Origin: Deltaproteobacteria bacterium
Lineage (GTDB): Bacteria; Myxococcota_C; UBA6777
Assembly (NCBI GenBank): GCA_006226375.1
Contig: SBHC01000081.1
Location: 310,001-374,000, forward strand
Reading direction: 5' to 3'
Length of the DNA stretch: 64,000 nucleotides
The translations under genes and the position numbers were made by a program. The notes under the pieces are model-generated. The model searched no databases. It saw only the letters and a program-made list of their open reading frames with translations, and was not told where the DNA came from. Of the stretch, positions 52,756 through 61,863 are shown one piece after another. Within the stretch, counting starts at the first letter, position 1. Each line of letters begins with the position of its first letter.

Positions 52756-54792
52756 CTAGAAAGCCTGATCAAACGACAACAACAACCAGTTGGCAAAAGG
52801 CCCAGGTTGGTCGGTGATTGGAAAGCCGATGTCGAACCGGAGCATGCTCTTGCTGAACTGCGGGAACAAGATCCGTAGCCCCAGGCCCACACTTTGTCGG
52901 AACACAAAGGGTAGCTCCTGGCTGGGCTGGTTGGGATCGGAGCCTCCCCACACCCCTCCTCCGTCGTAGAACACCACCATCCCCACATGCAAAGTCCAGA
53001 ACACCAAAGGCAGAGTCCTGTACTCGATGTTCACGCGGAACAGGTTCTCACCGATGAACTGGCCGTTGAGGTAGCCACGCAGACCTTGCTCACTGCCCAA
53101 TGTAGAGAAGGACCGATCGATGTTCCAGGCTCGCAGCACAACGTAGCCTTGCGCATGAATCCGACCGATCCCCAAGAGCGGCGTGGTCTCGCGAAGTCGA
53201 GCCGTCCACTGAAGGTTAGACCAGGGGCCTCGCAAACCGACCTCGTTGCTCCGGGGCTGCCAACGTGCCGAGCCGTCAGTCGCAAAGGTGAGAATGTTCC
53301 CCCCCATGATCCATCGGTACGAGAAGCTGGCGCTGAACGTAAGAAATTGCTGCGACGTCCGGATCAAATCGAGCGCGCCGCTGATCCGAGCCTGAAAGTT
53401 GGCCCCCATCGAGAAGTCTTCGGTTAAGCCATACCGACTCACATTACGAAAACGTCGAAACTCTGTAGGTCGCAATCTATAGGTAAGAGACACATACGCC
53501 GCGCTCTCACTTCGGGGAAGAACCTCGCTCTCAAAAGCACGACGGGTAGTATCGTCGAAGGGGAAGTTTGAGGGAGGCTCGTAGTGAAACCGATAAGCGC
53601 CTGCTCCAAGGATGAAGTCGTGCTTGGTTTTGTAGCCAAAGGAGCGGGTTAAGCTACCAAAGATCTGTATCTCGTTCCGCTCATACACACGAGGAACGGC
53701 GCGGACTCGGCCGTCGGGATGCTCCAGTTGTACCGTCGAAAGGCTGACGCCGCGGCGTTCTCCCGGTGGTGGCTCTTGGTCGGGGGAGTTCTGACGAAAC
53801 ACTCGCGTCTCACGGATATTAAGCTCCACCCCCACAGCAAAGCCCCACTTCGATGACAGTGAATACAACGGCCGATCCAAGCTAAGTTGAGCATAAATGC
53901 CTCGAAACCCACCGGGCGAGGTGGTGGGGCACCAAACGTCAACAGTGTCACCGATAGCACCGGCGCAGAAATTGGCTCCATCCAAAAAGATCCGAAACCA
54001 CTCCAGCAAACGAAGTCGAGTCCCGGCCAGCCGCAGATCATAGTAAAATTGCCCGATCGTCCACTGGTTGCGGACGATGAATTCGTTAAGATCCAGCTCA
54101 GAAAATCCAAACTCCAACCCCAATTGTTTGTTTCGACCCAGGAAGTTGGTCTCGACAGGAAACAAGCCAAGGGTCCGGAGAACGGTGCCCACCAGTTGAA
54201 AGTCGGTGCTGATCTTGAGGCTCCATACATCCTTGGTCACGACCAGCCAGATCACCTTGTCAGGATCTTTCGACAAGCAAGCAAGGGAGCGAACAGTAGC
54301 CAGGATCGAGAGGCTCCGAAGGTTCCGCTCACTCTCTTCCACCTTGCGTTGGTTCCAGTTTTGCCCCTCACGAAGTAAGAGTTCCTGGCGGATCACAGAC
54401 TCACGGGTTTTGGCGTGAATGATATTGAACCACGACGGCCAAGGATCGATCGAAGCCACAATGTTCTCGCGAACAATCACAATCTTTTCGATGGTCTTGC
54501 CGTAAGGTTCTGGATCTCGCTTCAAGCCTGTCACCTTCAACGCCGCCGTAATGAGCTGCGACTCGTATCGTTGCAGCAAGCTCCTTCGCTTCTTCTTGGC
54601 GTCTTTCTTCTTGGCTTTGGATGAAGATGTCTTGGGCTTGCCTTCGGAGGTGGCTTCAGAGGTTGAGCGGCGCGGAGAGGGCTTGGATTGGGATGAAGAT
54701 TCTTCAGCCTTGGCAAGGGAGACGAAGCCAGGACACGACACGAGCCACAGCGCTACCAAGCTGCTGAACGTGAAACCCCAACATCGACCCAT
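52756..54792 (-). CDS. Omp85/BamA-like outer-membrane protein
   Basis: About 678 aa if started at the ATG at 54792; TTGs at 54804 or 54801 have a GGAAG nearby, so the start is uncertain. Signal peptide (LVALWLVSCPGFVSLAKA), then a Lys/Ser-rich basic linker (about 35-75), a POTRA-like region (about 95-190; IVIVRENIVASIDPW, KVEESERNLRSLSIL) and a C-terminal 16-strand-type barrel with LRGYLNGQFIGENLFRVNIEYR, similar to the family RGY/F motif. The C terminus ends LLSFDQAF, with a terminal Phe. Only one POTRA-like domain is apparent, fewer than BamA. It could be a TamA/lipase-like secretion barrel. Confidence 0.85.
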   Translation of the reverse strand: MGRCWGFTFSSLVALWLVSCPGFVSLAKAEESSSQSKPSPRRSTSEATSEGKPKTSSSKAKKKDAKKKRRSLLQRYESQLITAALKVTGLKRDPEPYGKTIEKIVIVRENIVASIDPWPSWFNIIHAKTRESVIRQELLLREGQNWNQRKVEESERNLRSLSILATVRSLACLSKDPDKVIWLVVTKDVWSLKISTDFQLVGTVLRTLGLFPVETNFLGRNKQLGLEFGFSELDLNEFIVRNQWTIGQFYYDLRLAGTRLRLLEWFRIFLDGANFCAGAIGDTVDVWCPTTSPGGFRGIYAQLSLDRPLYSLSSKWGFAVGVELNIRETRVFRQNSPDQEPPPGERRGVSLSTVQLEHPDGRVRAVPRVYERNEIQIFGSLTRSFGYKTKHDFILGAGAYRFHYEPPSNFPFDDTTRRAFESEVLPRSESAAYVSLTYRLRPTEFRRFRNVSRYGLTEDFSMGANFQARISGALDLIRTSQQFLTFSASFSYRWIMGGNILTFATDGSARWQPRSNEVGLRGPWSNLQWTARLRETTPLLGIGRIHAQGYVVLRAWNIDRSFSTLGSEQGLRGYLNGQFIGENLFRVNIEYRTLPLVFWTLHVGMVVFYDGGGVWGGSDPNQPSQELPFVFRQSVGLGLRILFPQFSKSMLRFDIGFPITDQPGPFANWLLLSFDQAF

Positions 54793-55043
54793 CTGATACA
54801 ACAAATTCTTCCAACCCTTTCCATACTTCCTTGAGCAGCCCGACAGGATCGAGAAAACTCTTGGCACCGCATCGCTTGGCATGGAAGGGAGAACACAGGA
54901 CCTCCCAACACCATGCAACTTCCCAGAGGTTTCACGCGATAGTGAATTGCACAAGGCGCTCAAAAGGGATATAACGATGAGGTATGCTGTGTCGAGGCTT
55001 GTTCCGCCGCAGCGACCTGTTTACCTCTGAGGATCAGAGACTT

Positions 55044-55544
55044 ATGCCCTGCAACGACCAAACAGAAACCCTCACCCTTGTGGTGGACCACGACGATCAA
55101 CTTGTGTCCTTCCAGCTTCACAAAATTTCGTGCGGCCGAACGGTGGGTGATGCCAGCCTTCTCCCCTACATCGAAGGCAAGCCAGTGACATCGTTGATGA
55201 CAGGCACGGTGAACGATTTCGTTCCTGACCTTCACAAGCAACGCCGCATCGAAGAGTTTTTGTTGTTCAAGCAATACTTCTCGATACGAGCCGCGTTACG
55301 GGTCTGGACCGGCGAGCTGTCCGGGGAATTGCAACAGCCGTTTGTGCTGGAAGAAGTCAGCGTAGATCCAACTTCGACTCAAATTCGGGGTGAGGTGGCC
55401 GTTAATTTGATCAGTGAAGAGATTCGAGCCTGCGGTTCTTGTCGAAGTTGCAAACCGTTGCCGAAAGAAATTCAGTCCGTTGCGGATTCCCTGGTGGCAG
55501 CCTCCAACCCATCCCCGTCTGCCCCAACCAACCCTAATCTATGA
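55044..55544 (+). CDS. IscU/NifU-N-like iron-sulfur scaffold-related protein
   Basis: 166 aa from the ATG at 55044 (GAGGA about 10 nt upstream). A NifU-N/IscU-like pattern is visible: ISCGRTVGDASLLPYIEGKPV (Cys30 at the first scaffold Cys position) and LMTGTVNDFVPDL (the 'kGk ... it..D' segment). A C-terminal cluster ACGSCRSC (Cys130, 133, 136) is present. The middle conserved Cys of IscU is not obvious, so it may have changed function. Its stop is 13 bp before the GGDEF-like gene. Confidence 0.72.
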   Translation: MPCNDQTETLTLVVDHDDQLVSFQLHKISCGRTVGDASLLPYIEGKPVTSLMTGTVNDFVPDLHKQRRIEEFLLFKQYFSIRAALRVWTGELSGELQQPFVLEEVSVDPTSTQIRGEVAVNLISEEIRACGSCRSCKPLPKEIQSVADSLVAASNPSPSAPTNPNL

Positions 55545-55557
55545 TGTGGAGGGAAAG

Positions 55558-56448
55558 GTGGTTACAGAAACCAACGTCGTTCTCGTCCTTGGCGAAGCCC
55601 CAGAAACCGAGCTTGTCTTAGAAGCAGCTAGCAAGGAGGGTTGGAGCGCCCAACACATCAAGTCCTTGGAAGACGTTCCACCTCGCGAGCAGATCGATCC
55701 AGAGATTGTCATCGTTTGCTCCAACCAGAATTGGCCGTCGATGACCGAAGAACAACGACACCACCTGGGCAAGCGCGTGATCTGGATGGTCCCCGAAGGA
55801 GCCTGGTCCAAGCTCAGCCTGGAAGGATTGGCCGGCGTGATCAGCGCCAAAGCCAGCGTCGATGAGATTCATTACCGAATGGTCTCTACCGTCCGCGAGA
55901 TGAACCAACAGCTGCTCTCCCGCTTGGGCCTCGCCCAAAACCAGCAAGGTGAAGCGCTGTGGGACATGCTGCCTTCGACCGACTGGGTTACAGGTCTACC
56001 CAACCGCATCAGCTACCTCCAAGAAGTCCGCAAACAGATTTCCCGGTCCACCCGATACCAGCGCCCCTTCTGTTGCTTGCTCGTGCAGCTCGACAACTAC
56101 AAGACGCTGGAGCGGGGCCTGTCCAACGAGGTCATGGAAGAGTTCCTCAGCGACATCGCGGGTTGGCTGGAGATGTGTGTTCGCGACTCGGACACCCTCG
56201 CCCGTCTCCAAAGTGACACCTTTGGGATGGTGCTACCGGAAACCGACGTAGAGAACGCTCAGGTTGTCGTCAACCGGATCCGAGAATACCTCGGCAACTT
56301 CCAGTTCTCTCACTCGATGCCGGAGTCGCTGGCATTCTCCGTGGGCGTGTCCGCCTTCCAAGGAGAGACCATGAGCCTCGACAGCCTCCTCAGCCAGGCT
56401 CAAGAAGATCTCCACGCCCCAACCCAGGAAGCCTCCGAGCCATCCTAA
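55558..56448 (+). CDS. Degenerate GGDEF-domain protein
   Basis: 296 aa from a GTG at 55558 with GGAGG 5 nt upstream (a frame from 55414 would overlap the previous gene). N-terminal receiver-like domain (about 5-110; VVLVLGEAPETELVLEAA, PEIVIVCSNQNWPSM) with no clear phospho-Asp set; a coiled section (110-140); GGDEF-like domain (about 140-290) with TGLPNRISYLQEV. The signature loop reads LQSDTFGMVLPE, i.e. SDTFG where GGDEF is expected, so diguanylate cyclase activity should be lost. May bind c-di-GMP/GTP or act as an interaction module. Confidence 0.87.
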   Translation: MVTETNVVLVLGEAPETELVLEAASKEGWSAQHIKSLEDVPPREQIDPEIVIVCSNQNWPSMTEEQRHHLGKRVIWMVPEGAWSKLSLEGLAGVISAKASVDEIHYRMVSTVREMNQQLLSRLGLAQNQQGEALWDMLPSTDWVTGLPNRISYLQEVRKQISRSTRYQRPFCCLLVQLDNYKTLERGLSNEVMEEFLSDIAGWLEMCVRDSDTLARLQSDTFGMVLPETDVENAQVVVNRIREYLGNFQFSHSMPESLAFSVGVSAFQGETMSLDSLLSQAQEDLHAPTQEASEPS

Positions 56449-56627
56449 CTCATGGCGTGGTGAGCTCTCCCTCCTATTCCTACAAGTCTTCCGGCCCCAC
56501 AACTCTTCCTGAACCTTCGTATCAGCCGATGCATCAGTCCGGGAGATATGGTAGACTTGATCTTCTGTATGTGAACGGTGTGAATGAGAATCAAGCTGTG
56601 GCTAGAACCTGAAAACAAAGGATGCTC

Positions 56628-58382
56628 ATGAGCATGTATCTGGTTGCTTTGCAAGGAAGTCGATGGCTGACGCTGGAAGAAGGAGCGTCTGTTTCGGTAG
56701 GTTGTGACGAGGAGCAAGCCGACTGGAGTTGGAACGATGACTCGATCTCCCCTCTCCACGCACGAATCTCCGAACAGGATGGAACCTGGCAGGTGGAAGA
56801 CCTCAACAGCGAAGATGGCACCTACGTCAACAAGGACGAGCTTCCTTCCGGTCACACCCACACACTTCAATCAGGGGACCGCATCAGCCTGGGTATGCGT
56901 GAGTTCTTGTTCACCCATCGCCCTCCCCTCCAGCCGCTGGCACCTGAGAAGAATAAGGAACTCCTTGGCAGCGTAGGACCCGACTCCTCGTCGGAAGCCA
57001 TCTTCCGGGAAACCATTGAGCAGCTAAGCGCGCTCCTCGACCACCAGCAAACCCGCCACAACATCCTGGAAAAGTTTCTTGATCTGCAGCAGCGCGTGTT
57101 TGGCGCTCAGGTTGCGGTGCTGTCACTGGAAAACCAATTGTACCTGCGGGGAATCAGTGACTCCGATCCCCACGCAGAGTTGCTCCTCAACCATGTCCGC
57201 TTTCAGACCGAGCCTGTGGTCTTTCACTCAGCGCTAGCCTCTCCGGACGATGGCTTTTGCTCGATGTACGCTCCCATCCTCTTCGACGATCTGATGCAGG
57301 GCTACTTCTACATTTGGGCTCCCGGAGGAGTCACGTGGACGACCAACGATTTCCAACTGTTCCACGCGTTGCACCACCTCTTCAACCAACTTCTCTCGAC
57401 CCACCAGCACTTGATTCGGGCGCAAGAAGATCGAGAGATGCTCAACCTCAACCTGGTGGGCATTGCGCCAGCCATGCAACGCCTCAAGATCAAACTTCTC
57501 CGGATGGCTCCACGTGCAACCCCTGTGTTTGTCTTTGGTGACGACGGAGTTGGAAAAAGCCGGATCGCCCGCGCGGTGCACCAGGCCAGTCCCCGACGCG
57601 ATGCCCCCATGATGGTGCTCAGCGCCGCGAACTTTCCAACAGAGTTGTTTGAGGCAGAGATTGCCGGTGTAAATGAAGAAACCGACGACACCATACGAAA
57701 GCGCCCAGGCAAGGCCAAACTGGCCGACGGAGGAAGTCTTCTGATTGAGGAGATCAGCGAGTTTCCTCTGGGCGCACAGCCCATGCTGTTGAACCTGATC
57801 CAAAACGGTGCGGTGACCCCTGTGGGCTCCGAAACTCCGGAGTCGGTAGACGTTCGCGTGTTGGTCACCAGCCACACATCTCTCCAAGAGCTTGTCCAAC
57901 AAAACAAGCTGATGGCTCCTCTGGCCGAAGCCCTGGAACACTATGCCCTTGAAGTACCCTCCCTGCGACAACGTAAGGAAGACCTGCCCCAATTGTTCCG
58001 GTCGTTCCTGGCTCGCTTTGGAGAAGAAGAAGGTTTGCCCACAACCGTGGTGAAGGACGAAGCGCTGGTGCATCTCCAACACCATCGCTGGACCGAGAAC
58101 ATCCGAGAGTTGCGGGAGATTGTCGCTCGCTGTTTCTACGCCCTGGATCCCGCTCGTCCGATCGTGGATGAGGAGCTGATCCAAAAGGTGCTACAAGAAC
58201 ACCAATCGGATCACGGACAACCCCGAACCAACGTCCTCGCAGAGAAAGTCTTTGCGCTGGAAGTTCGGCTCATCCAAGAGGCGCTGATGGCCAACAACGA
58301 CGACGTCGCTGCCGCCGCAGAAAGCCTTGGAGTCAGTCGGATTGTGTTGCAGAGAAAGATGCGACAGATCGGAATTGGCTAG
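56628..58382 (+). CDS. FHA-GAF-AAA+ regulator lacking the GAFTGA loop
   Basis: 584 aa from the ATG at 56628 (AAAGG 6 nt upstream). FHA domain (about 15-95; SISPLHARISEQDGTW, SEDGTYVNKDELP), a GAF-like domain (about 125-260), and a sigma54-activator-type AAA+ domain (about 275-505) with Walker A GDDGVGKS (about 304-311) and Walker B region GGSLLIEEISEF. The GAFTGA loop expected between them is absent (instead EETDDTIRKRPGKAKLADG), and the Walker B acid is Glu-Glu. A Fis-type HTH ends the protein (AAAAESLGVSRIVLQRKMRQ). It should not remodel sigma54 holoenzyme normally. FHA implies control by Ser/Thr phosphorylation. Confidence 0.9.
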   Translation: MSMYLVALQGSRWLTLEEGASVSVGCDEEQADWSWNDDSISPLHARISEQDGTWQVEDLNSEDGTYVNKDELPSGHTHTLQSGDRISLGMREFLFTHRPPLQPLAPEKNKELLGSVGPDSSSEAIFRETIEQLSALLDHQQTRHNILEKFLDLQQRVFGAQVAVLSLENQLYLRGISDSDPHAELLLNHVRFQTEPVVFHSALASPDDGFCSMYAPILFDDLMQGYFYIWAPGGVTWTTNDFQLFHALHHLFNQLLSTHQHLIRAQEDREMLNLNLVGIAPAMQRLKIKLLRMAPRATPVFVFGDDGVGKSRIARAVHQASPRRDAPMMVLSAANFPTELFEAEIAGVNEETDDTIRKRPGKAKLADGGSLLIEEISEFPLGAQPMLLNLIQNGAVTPVGSETPESVDVRVLVTSHTSLQELVQQNKLMAPLAEALEHYALEVPSLRQRKEDLPQLFRSFLARFGEEEGLPTTVVKDEALVHLQHHRWTENIRELREIVARCFYALDPARPIVDEELIQKVLQEHQSDHGQPRTNVLAEKVFALEVRLIQEALMANNDDVAAAAESLGVSRIVLQRKMRQIGIG

Positions 58383-58409
58383 GCGTTGGTTGCCTGGCTT
58401 GTGGAGAGT

Positions 58410-59171
58410 CTACTTGGGGCACTGGATGAAGTTAAGCATACGTCCGGTGCGTCCCTGGTAGCGACGATGTGAGAAGAAGCGCTCGTTCGGGTCTGTAAGA
58501 GTGCAGAGACCCAAGATATCGATGCGCTCGCTTTCAGCTCCAGCTTGAACTAGCTGGTCACGCAGAGCTCCAGCCATATCCACAAGAAACTTTCCTGGCT
58601 CACTTGGGTCAGCTTTGTGGTGATCAGGGAATTGCTCTGCGACCTCAGGTCCAACCTGAAAGTGGTCGGCCGAGATATGAGGTCCAATCGCGATCACCGG
58701 CTTGGCTTTGGGGTTTTGTGCAAGCATCCACACGAGAGCTTCCCGTGCAATCCCAGCCACAACACCCCGCCAACCTGCATGAACGGCAGCAACACTTCCC
58801 GACACGGGATCTGCCAACAACACAGGAACACAGTCGGCCGTTTTGACAGCAACGACTGCGCCAGGATGGGTCGCAACAAGTCCGTCAGCCTGCGTGGTTG
58901 ACGTTGGCATCTGACCCGTTTGCACCCACACCAACCGCTCGGAGTGAACTTGGTGGACACAGAACAAGGCGTCCCTCTCCACGTTCAGTTGGTCGCACAA
59001 GGCCTGGTAGTTGCCTTCTACGTTCTCTTGGGAATCACCTGTTGATGTGGAGAAGTTCCAGGAGGCAAACTCGCCCTCACTCACTCCAGGACCTTCACGC
59101 ATCGTGAAACCATGATGAGGGAAGCCTGCGTCCACAAGCAGAGAGGATTGGAGCCAGGGGAAGTTTGACAT
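58410..59171 (-). CDS. pgeF: YfiH/PgeF-family purine nucleoside phosphorylase-like enzyme (laccase domain)
   Basis: 253 aa. Family core present: HQVHSERLVWV (His), VVAVKTADCVPVLLADP with conserved Cys, VHAGWRGVVAGIA with His, then IGPHISADHFQVGPEV and a final FFSHRRYQGRTGRM. Known roles in the family: purine nucleoside phosphorolysis/deamination (LACC1-like) and peptidoglycan-edit functions (PgeF). Cytoplasmic. Its ATG is 5 bp from the stop of the upstream OB-like lipoprotein gene, so they are cotranscribed. The neighbour on the other side is convergent, 27 bp away. Confidence 0.94.
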   Translation of the reverse strand: MSNFPWLQSSLLVDAGFPHHGFTMREGPGVSEGEFASWNFSTSTGDSQENVEGNYQALCDQLNVERDALFCVHQVHSERLVWVQTGQMPTSTTQADGLVATHPGAVVAVKTADCVPVLLADPVSGSVAAVHAGWRGVVAGIAREALVWMLAQNPKAKPVIAIGPHISADHFQVGPEVAEQFPDHHKADPSEPGKFLVDMAGALRDQLVQAGAESERIDILGLCTLTDPNERFFSHRRYQGRTGRMLNFIQCPK

Positions 59172-59176
59172 GGTGT

Positions 59177-60892
59177 TTAGGGCTTGACGTCGTCAGCAGA
59201 GCGGGGAAGCAGTCGGAACTTGTCGAAGGAGTACAAGATGACACCGCGAAGAACGGAGATCTTGTCACCTTTGGCAGGGGTGTGCTTGAACAAGGAGTCA
59301 TCCACCAATACAGCGCCGCCGCCAATAGTCCACTCACCGTACTTGTTGGGGACATCATCGACAACAACGTCCTTGAGTTCCACCAAAACACCCTCGTAGG
59401 GCTCGGCGGGAGAAGAGTCAGGATTGTTGGTGTCCGTTGGAGTCGAGGGAATGTCAGCCGCGGTGACAGCCGTCGCCTTGATCATGTCCTTCTTGTTGTT
59501 TCCAGTCTTGGTCAGAGTGTCTCCTTGGGTCAGGTTCACAGCCACCTGCGTTCCCTTGAAGTACTCTTGCTTCTTCCCTTTGACGTCGATCTCGTCACCA
59601 ATTTCAACGGTCTCTTTCCAGTCTTTGCCGACGACAACGAGGACACCGTTGTATTTACCCTGGTTGTTGATGTCGGTGACAAAGAAGCCTTGGAGATTGG
59701 CAGAGACACTGTACAGTTTGGAGACAACGACAACACCCTTCAGTTCCACAGGGTCGCCATCACCCAAAGCACCTTGTGCAGAGGGGTCTTGGAGTTGTTG
59801 AACGGTCGCGGTTTGAAGGGGCTTCTCACAGCGCTGGGTGTCAGTTTTGCAGACTTCGCCTTGGTTGCAGTCGCCATCTGCAGAGCAAACGATGAACTCA
59901 CACTTGCCAACGGCTTCGTTACACTTTTGACCGGTACGGCAAGGAGTGTTGGTGTCACACTCGGGCTTCGCACCCGCGATGTCGTTGAAGGAACGTGGCA
60001 ACAAACGGTACTGGTCGAAGGTGTATTGAAGCACACCTTTGACAGAGGCGATCTTGTCACCCTTTTTGGGTCGGTAGCGGAAGAACGTATCTTCCACCAA
60101 CACGCCGCCCTCAAGTTTCCAGGCTCCGAATTGATCGGCCTCTTCCGCAACAGTCACATTCTTCAGCTCAATCAACATACCTTCGTACGGCTCAGCTTTG
60201 GACTCGTCTGGCTTCTCTTTGCTCGACGGTGTTGCAGCCACATCAGCGGGATTCGCAACTTCTACCACACGGATAGCGGCAGCGTTGTTCTCACCCTTCT
60301 TGGTGACAAAGCCTCCACGGGATGCTTGGGCTGAGACCTGGGTGTTGAAGAAGTACTCGCTGGCTTGCCCTTCAATGTCGAGGACGTCACCGATCTTCAG
60401 ATCTGTCATATCATCCTTGCCAACCACAACCATCACACCACCGTAGGTATCGGGGCTGTTGGGGCTGGTGATGAAGAAGCCGCTCAGGGTGTCGTTCACC
60501 TGGAACAATGTCGTGGTTGCAATCACTCCCTTGAGGATCACCCCGTTGCCATCGCCCACATAGTTCCCAGAGCTGGGATCTTGAACGTCTTTGATCGACG
60601 CCTCTTTGGGTGGCTTGTTTGTGTTGGTGTTGTTGTTGTTTCCTGTGGAATTGTTGGTGTTCCCCGAGGAATTGTTGTTGTTCCCCGAAGAATTGTTGTT
60701 GTTCCCCGAAGAATTGTTGTTGTTCCCCGAAGAATTGTTTGTGTTTGTGCCGTTGGTATTGGTATTACCGTTGCTGTTGTTCTCTGGTGGACCCCCCCCA
60801 CGACAGGCCACTTGCGAGGCGACAAACCCCACAGCCAAAAGGGAAATCAGAAGCATTTTGCTTACACGTGATAGCCATACTGAAACATTCAT
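59177..60892 (-). CDS. Asn-rich lipoprotein with two OB-like domains
   Basis: 571 aa. AAGGAG 8 nt before the ATG at 60892. Lipoprotein signal ending VAC; then an Asn/Ser/Gly-rich tract (about 37-92) encoded by 21-bp repeats; then two similar about 200-aa modules (about 95-310 and 365-571) with matching blocks: VxDxxxG(V/V)xLKGV, FF(I/V)T...YxGV(M/L)VVVGKD, IGDxxDxxGxxxEYF, and GVL/GVILYxFDxxRLLPRS. This is the OB-fold/YhcR-like motif found near nucleases. A Cys-rich link (CDTNTPCRTGQKC..., CSADGDCNQGEVC) joins them. Likely nucleic-acid- or carbohydrate-binding surface protein; no nuclease residues seen. Confidence 0.86.
   Translation of the reverse strand: MNVSVWLSRVSKMLLISLLAVGFVASQVACRGGGPPENNSNGNTNTNGTNTNNSSGNNNNSSGNNNNSSGNNNNSSGNTNNSTGNNNNTNTNKPPKEASIKDVQDPSSGNYVGDGNGVILKGVIATTTLFQVNDTLSGFFITSPNSPDTYGGVMVVVGKDDMTDLKIGDVLDIEGQASEYFFNTQVSAQASRGGFVTKKGENNAAAIRVVEVANPADVAATPSSKEKPDESKAEPYEGMLIELKNVTVAEEADQFGAWKLEGGVLVEDTFFRYRPKKGDKIASVKGVLQYTFDQYRLLPRSFNDIAGAKPECDTNTPCRTGQKCNEAVGKCEFIVCSADGDCNQGEVCKTDTQRCEKPLQTATVQQLQDPSAQGALGDGDPVELKGVVVVSKLYSVSANLQGFFVTDINNQGKYNGVLVVVGKDWKETVEIGDEIDVKGKKQEYFKGTQVAVNLTQGDTLTKTGNNKKDMIKATAVTAADIPSTPTDTNNPDSSPAEPYEGVLVELKDVVVDDVPNKYGEWTIGGGAVLVDDSLFKHTPAKGDKISVLRGVILYSFDKFRLLPRSADDVKP
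60655..60750. repeat. Tandem 21-bp repeats encoding NNNNSSG
   Basis: About four near-identical 21-bp units (core TTGTTGTTCCCCGAAGAAT on the plus strand). They encode a flexible polar linker after the lipoprotein signal. Copy number is likely to vary by slippage. Confidence 0.8.
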
Positions 60893-60942
60893 CCCAAAAA
60901 CTCCTTACCAATCAAACAGTTGGTCCTCAATCAAGCGGGCGC

Positions 60943-60972
60943 ATAGTAACGAAGTGGACCCTTTATTGTCAA
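60943..60972 (-). promoter_or_regulatory. Promoter of the OB-like lipoprotein/pgeF unit
   Basis: On the minus strand TTGACA (60972-60967), 18-bp spacer, TACTAT (60948-60943). Predicted start about 60936; leader about 44 nt. Confidence 0.5.
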
Positions 60973-61032
60973 GCCTTGCTATCATAGAGATTGATTTCGT
61001 TACGAACAAGTTGCCAGGAGCGAACAATAGCA

Positions 61033-61863
61033 ATGAAAAAAGGGACGTTGTTGCAGGTCCTCCGAGAGGTCCGAACACCCAAGGGTAGAATCAAGCACCA
61101 GAGGTTCTCGATTGAGGGTTACCGGTTGGTCGAGAGGTGCCTCGGAAGTCAGGGCCCCCTGCGAGCCGTTTTGGTGGAAGAACGTATGATGGAAACCCCA
61201 ACGCCAAGGGAGCTTGCCATCTTGGAGTCTTTGGAGGAGTCCTCCATCCCAGTGGTGCCAGCAACCTTATCCGAGGTCGAAGAGTTTACAGAGGGTCGAA
61301 CGTTTGGTCCGATGATGGGAGTGGTGCAGACGCTGAAAGCCCCCTCTCTGTCACAATGGCTTGTAGACCAGGACGCTCCCTGCAAACTCTTGGTCCTTGT
61401 CGAAGCCAAAGACCCCGGAAATCTGGGTGCGTTGATGCGCACAGGAAAAGCCTCCAACGCAGACGCACTCCTCGTGGTTGGTGGGACCGATCCTTTTCAT
61501 CCCAAGGCTGCACGTACGTCGATGGGTGCGATCTTTGACATTCCCATCCTCACTTTGCCCTTGGACCCGAACATCCTCACCCTCTTGCGCGACGCTCAGA
61601 TCCAGACCATCGGAGCCATCGTGGAAGAAGGGGTCGCCCCTTACGAAGGAGAGGTTTCCGACCGCCACGCCTTGTTCATGGGCAGCGAAGCCCATGGACT
61701 TCCAGCCGAATGGCAGCCTCATTTTGACACACGTTGGACCATCCCCATGTCTGAGGAGATCGATTCGTTCTCCATCAACGCAGCGACTTCGGTTCTGTTG
61801 TATGAGCTGAATCGTAGAAAGTGGATGGGGTCGATTACTGAGAGGGATCGGGAATCAACTTAA
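61033..61863 (+). CDS. SpoU/TrmH-family rRNA/tRNA 2'-O-methyltransferase
   Basis: 276 aa from the ATG at 61033 (GGAG 12 nt upstream, somewhat far; the frame continues to 60991). N-terminal L30e-like substrate-binding domain (about 10-90) with KGRIKHQRFSIEGYRLVE, then the SPOUT methyltransferase domain with motif 1 AKDPGNLGALMRTG, motif 2 LFMGSEAHGLP and motif 3 IPMSEEIDSFSINAATSVLLYE. Similar to RlmB/TsnR-like enzymes methylating 23S rRNA. The last 29 bp overlap the 3' end of the convergent kinase gene. Confidence 0.93.
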   Translation: MKKGTLLQVLREVRTPKGRIKHQRFSIEGYRLVERCLGSQGPLRAVLVEERMMETPTPRELAILESLEESSIPVVPATLSEVEEFTEGRTFGPMMGVVQTLKAPSLSQWLVDQDAPCKLLVLVEAKDPGNLGALMRTGKASNADALLVVGGTDPFHPKAARTSMGAIFDIPILTLPLDPNILTLLRDAQIQTIGAIVEEGVAPYEGEVSDRHALFMGSEAHGLPAEWQPHFDTRWTIPMSEEIDSFSINAATSVLLYELNRRKWMGSITERDREST

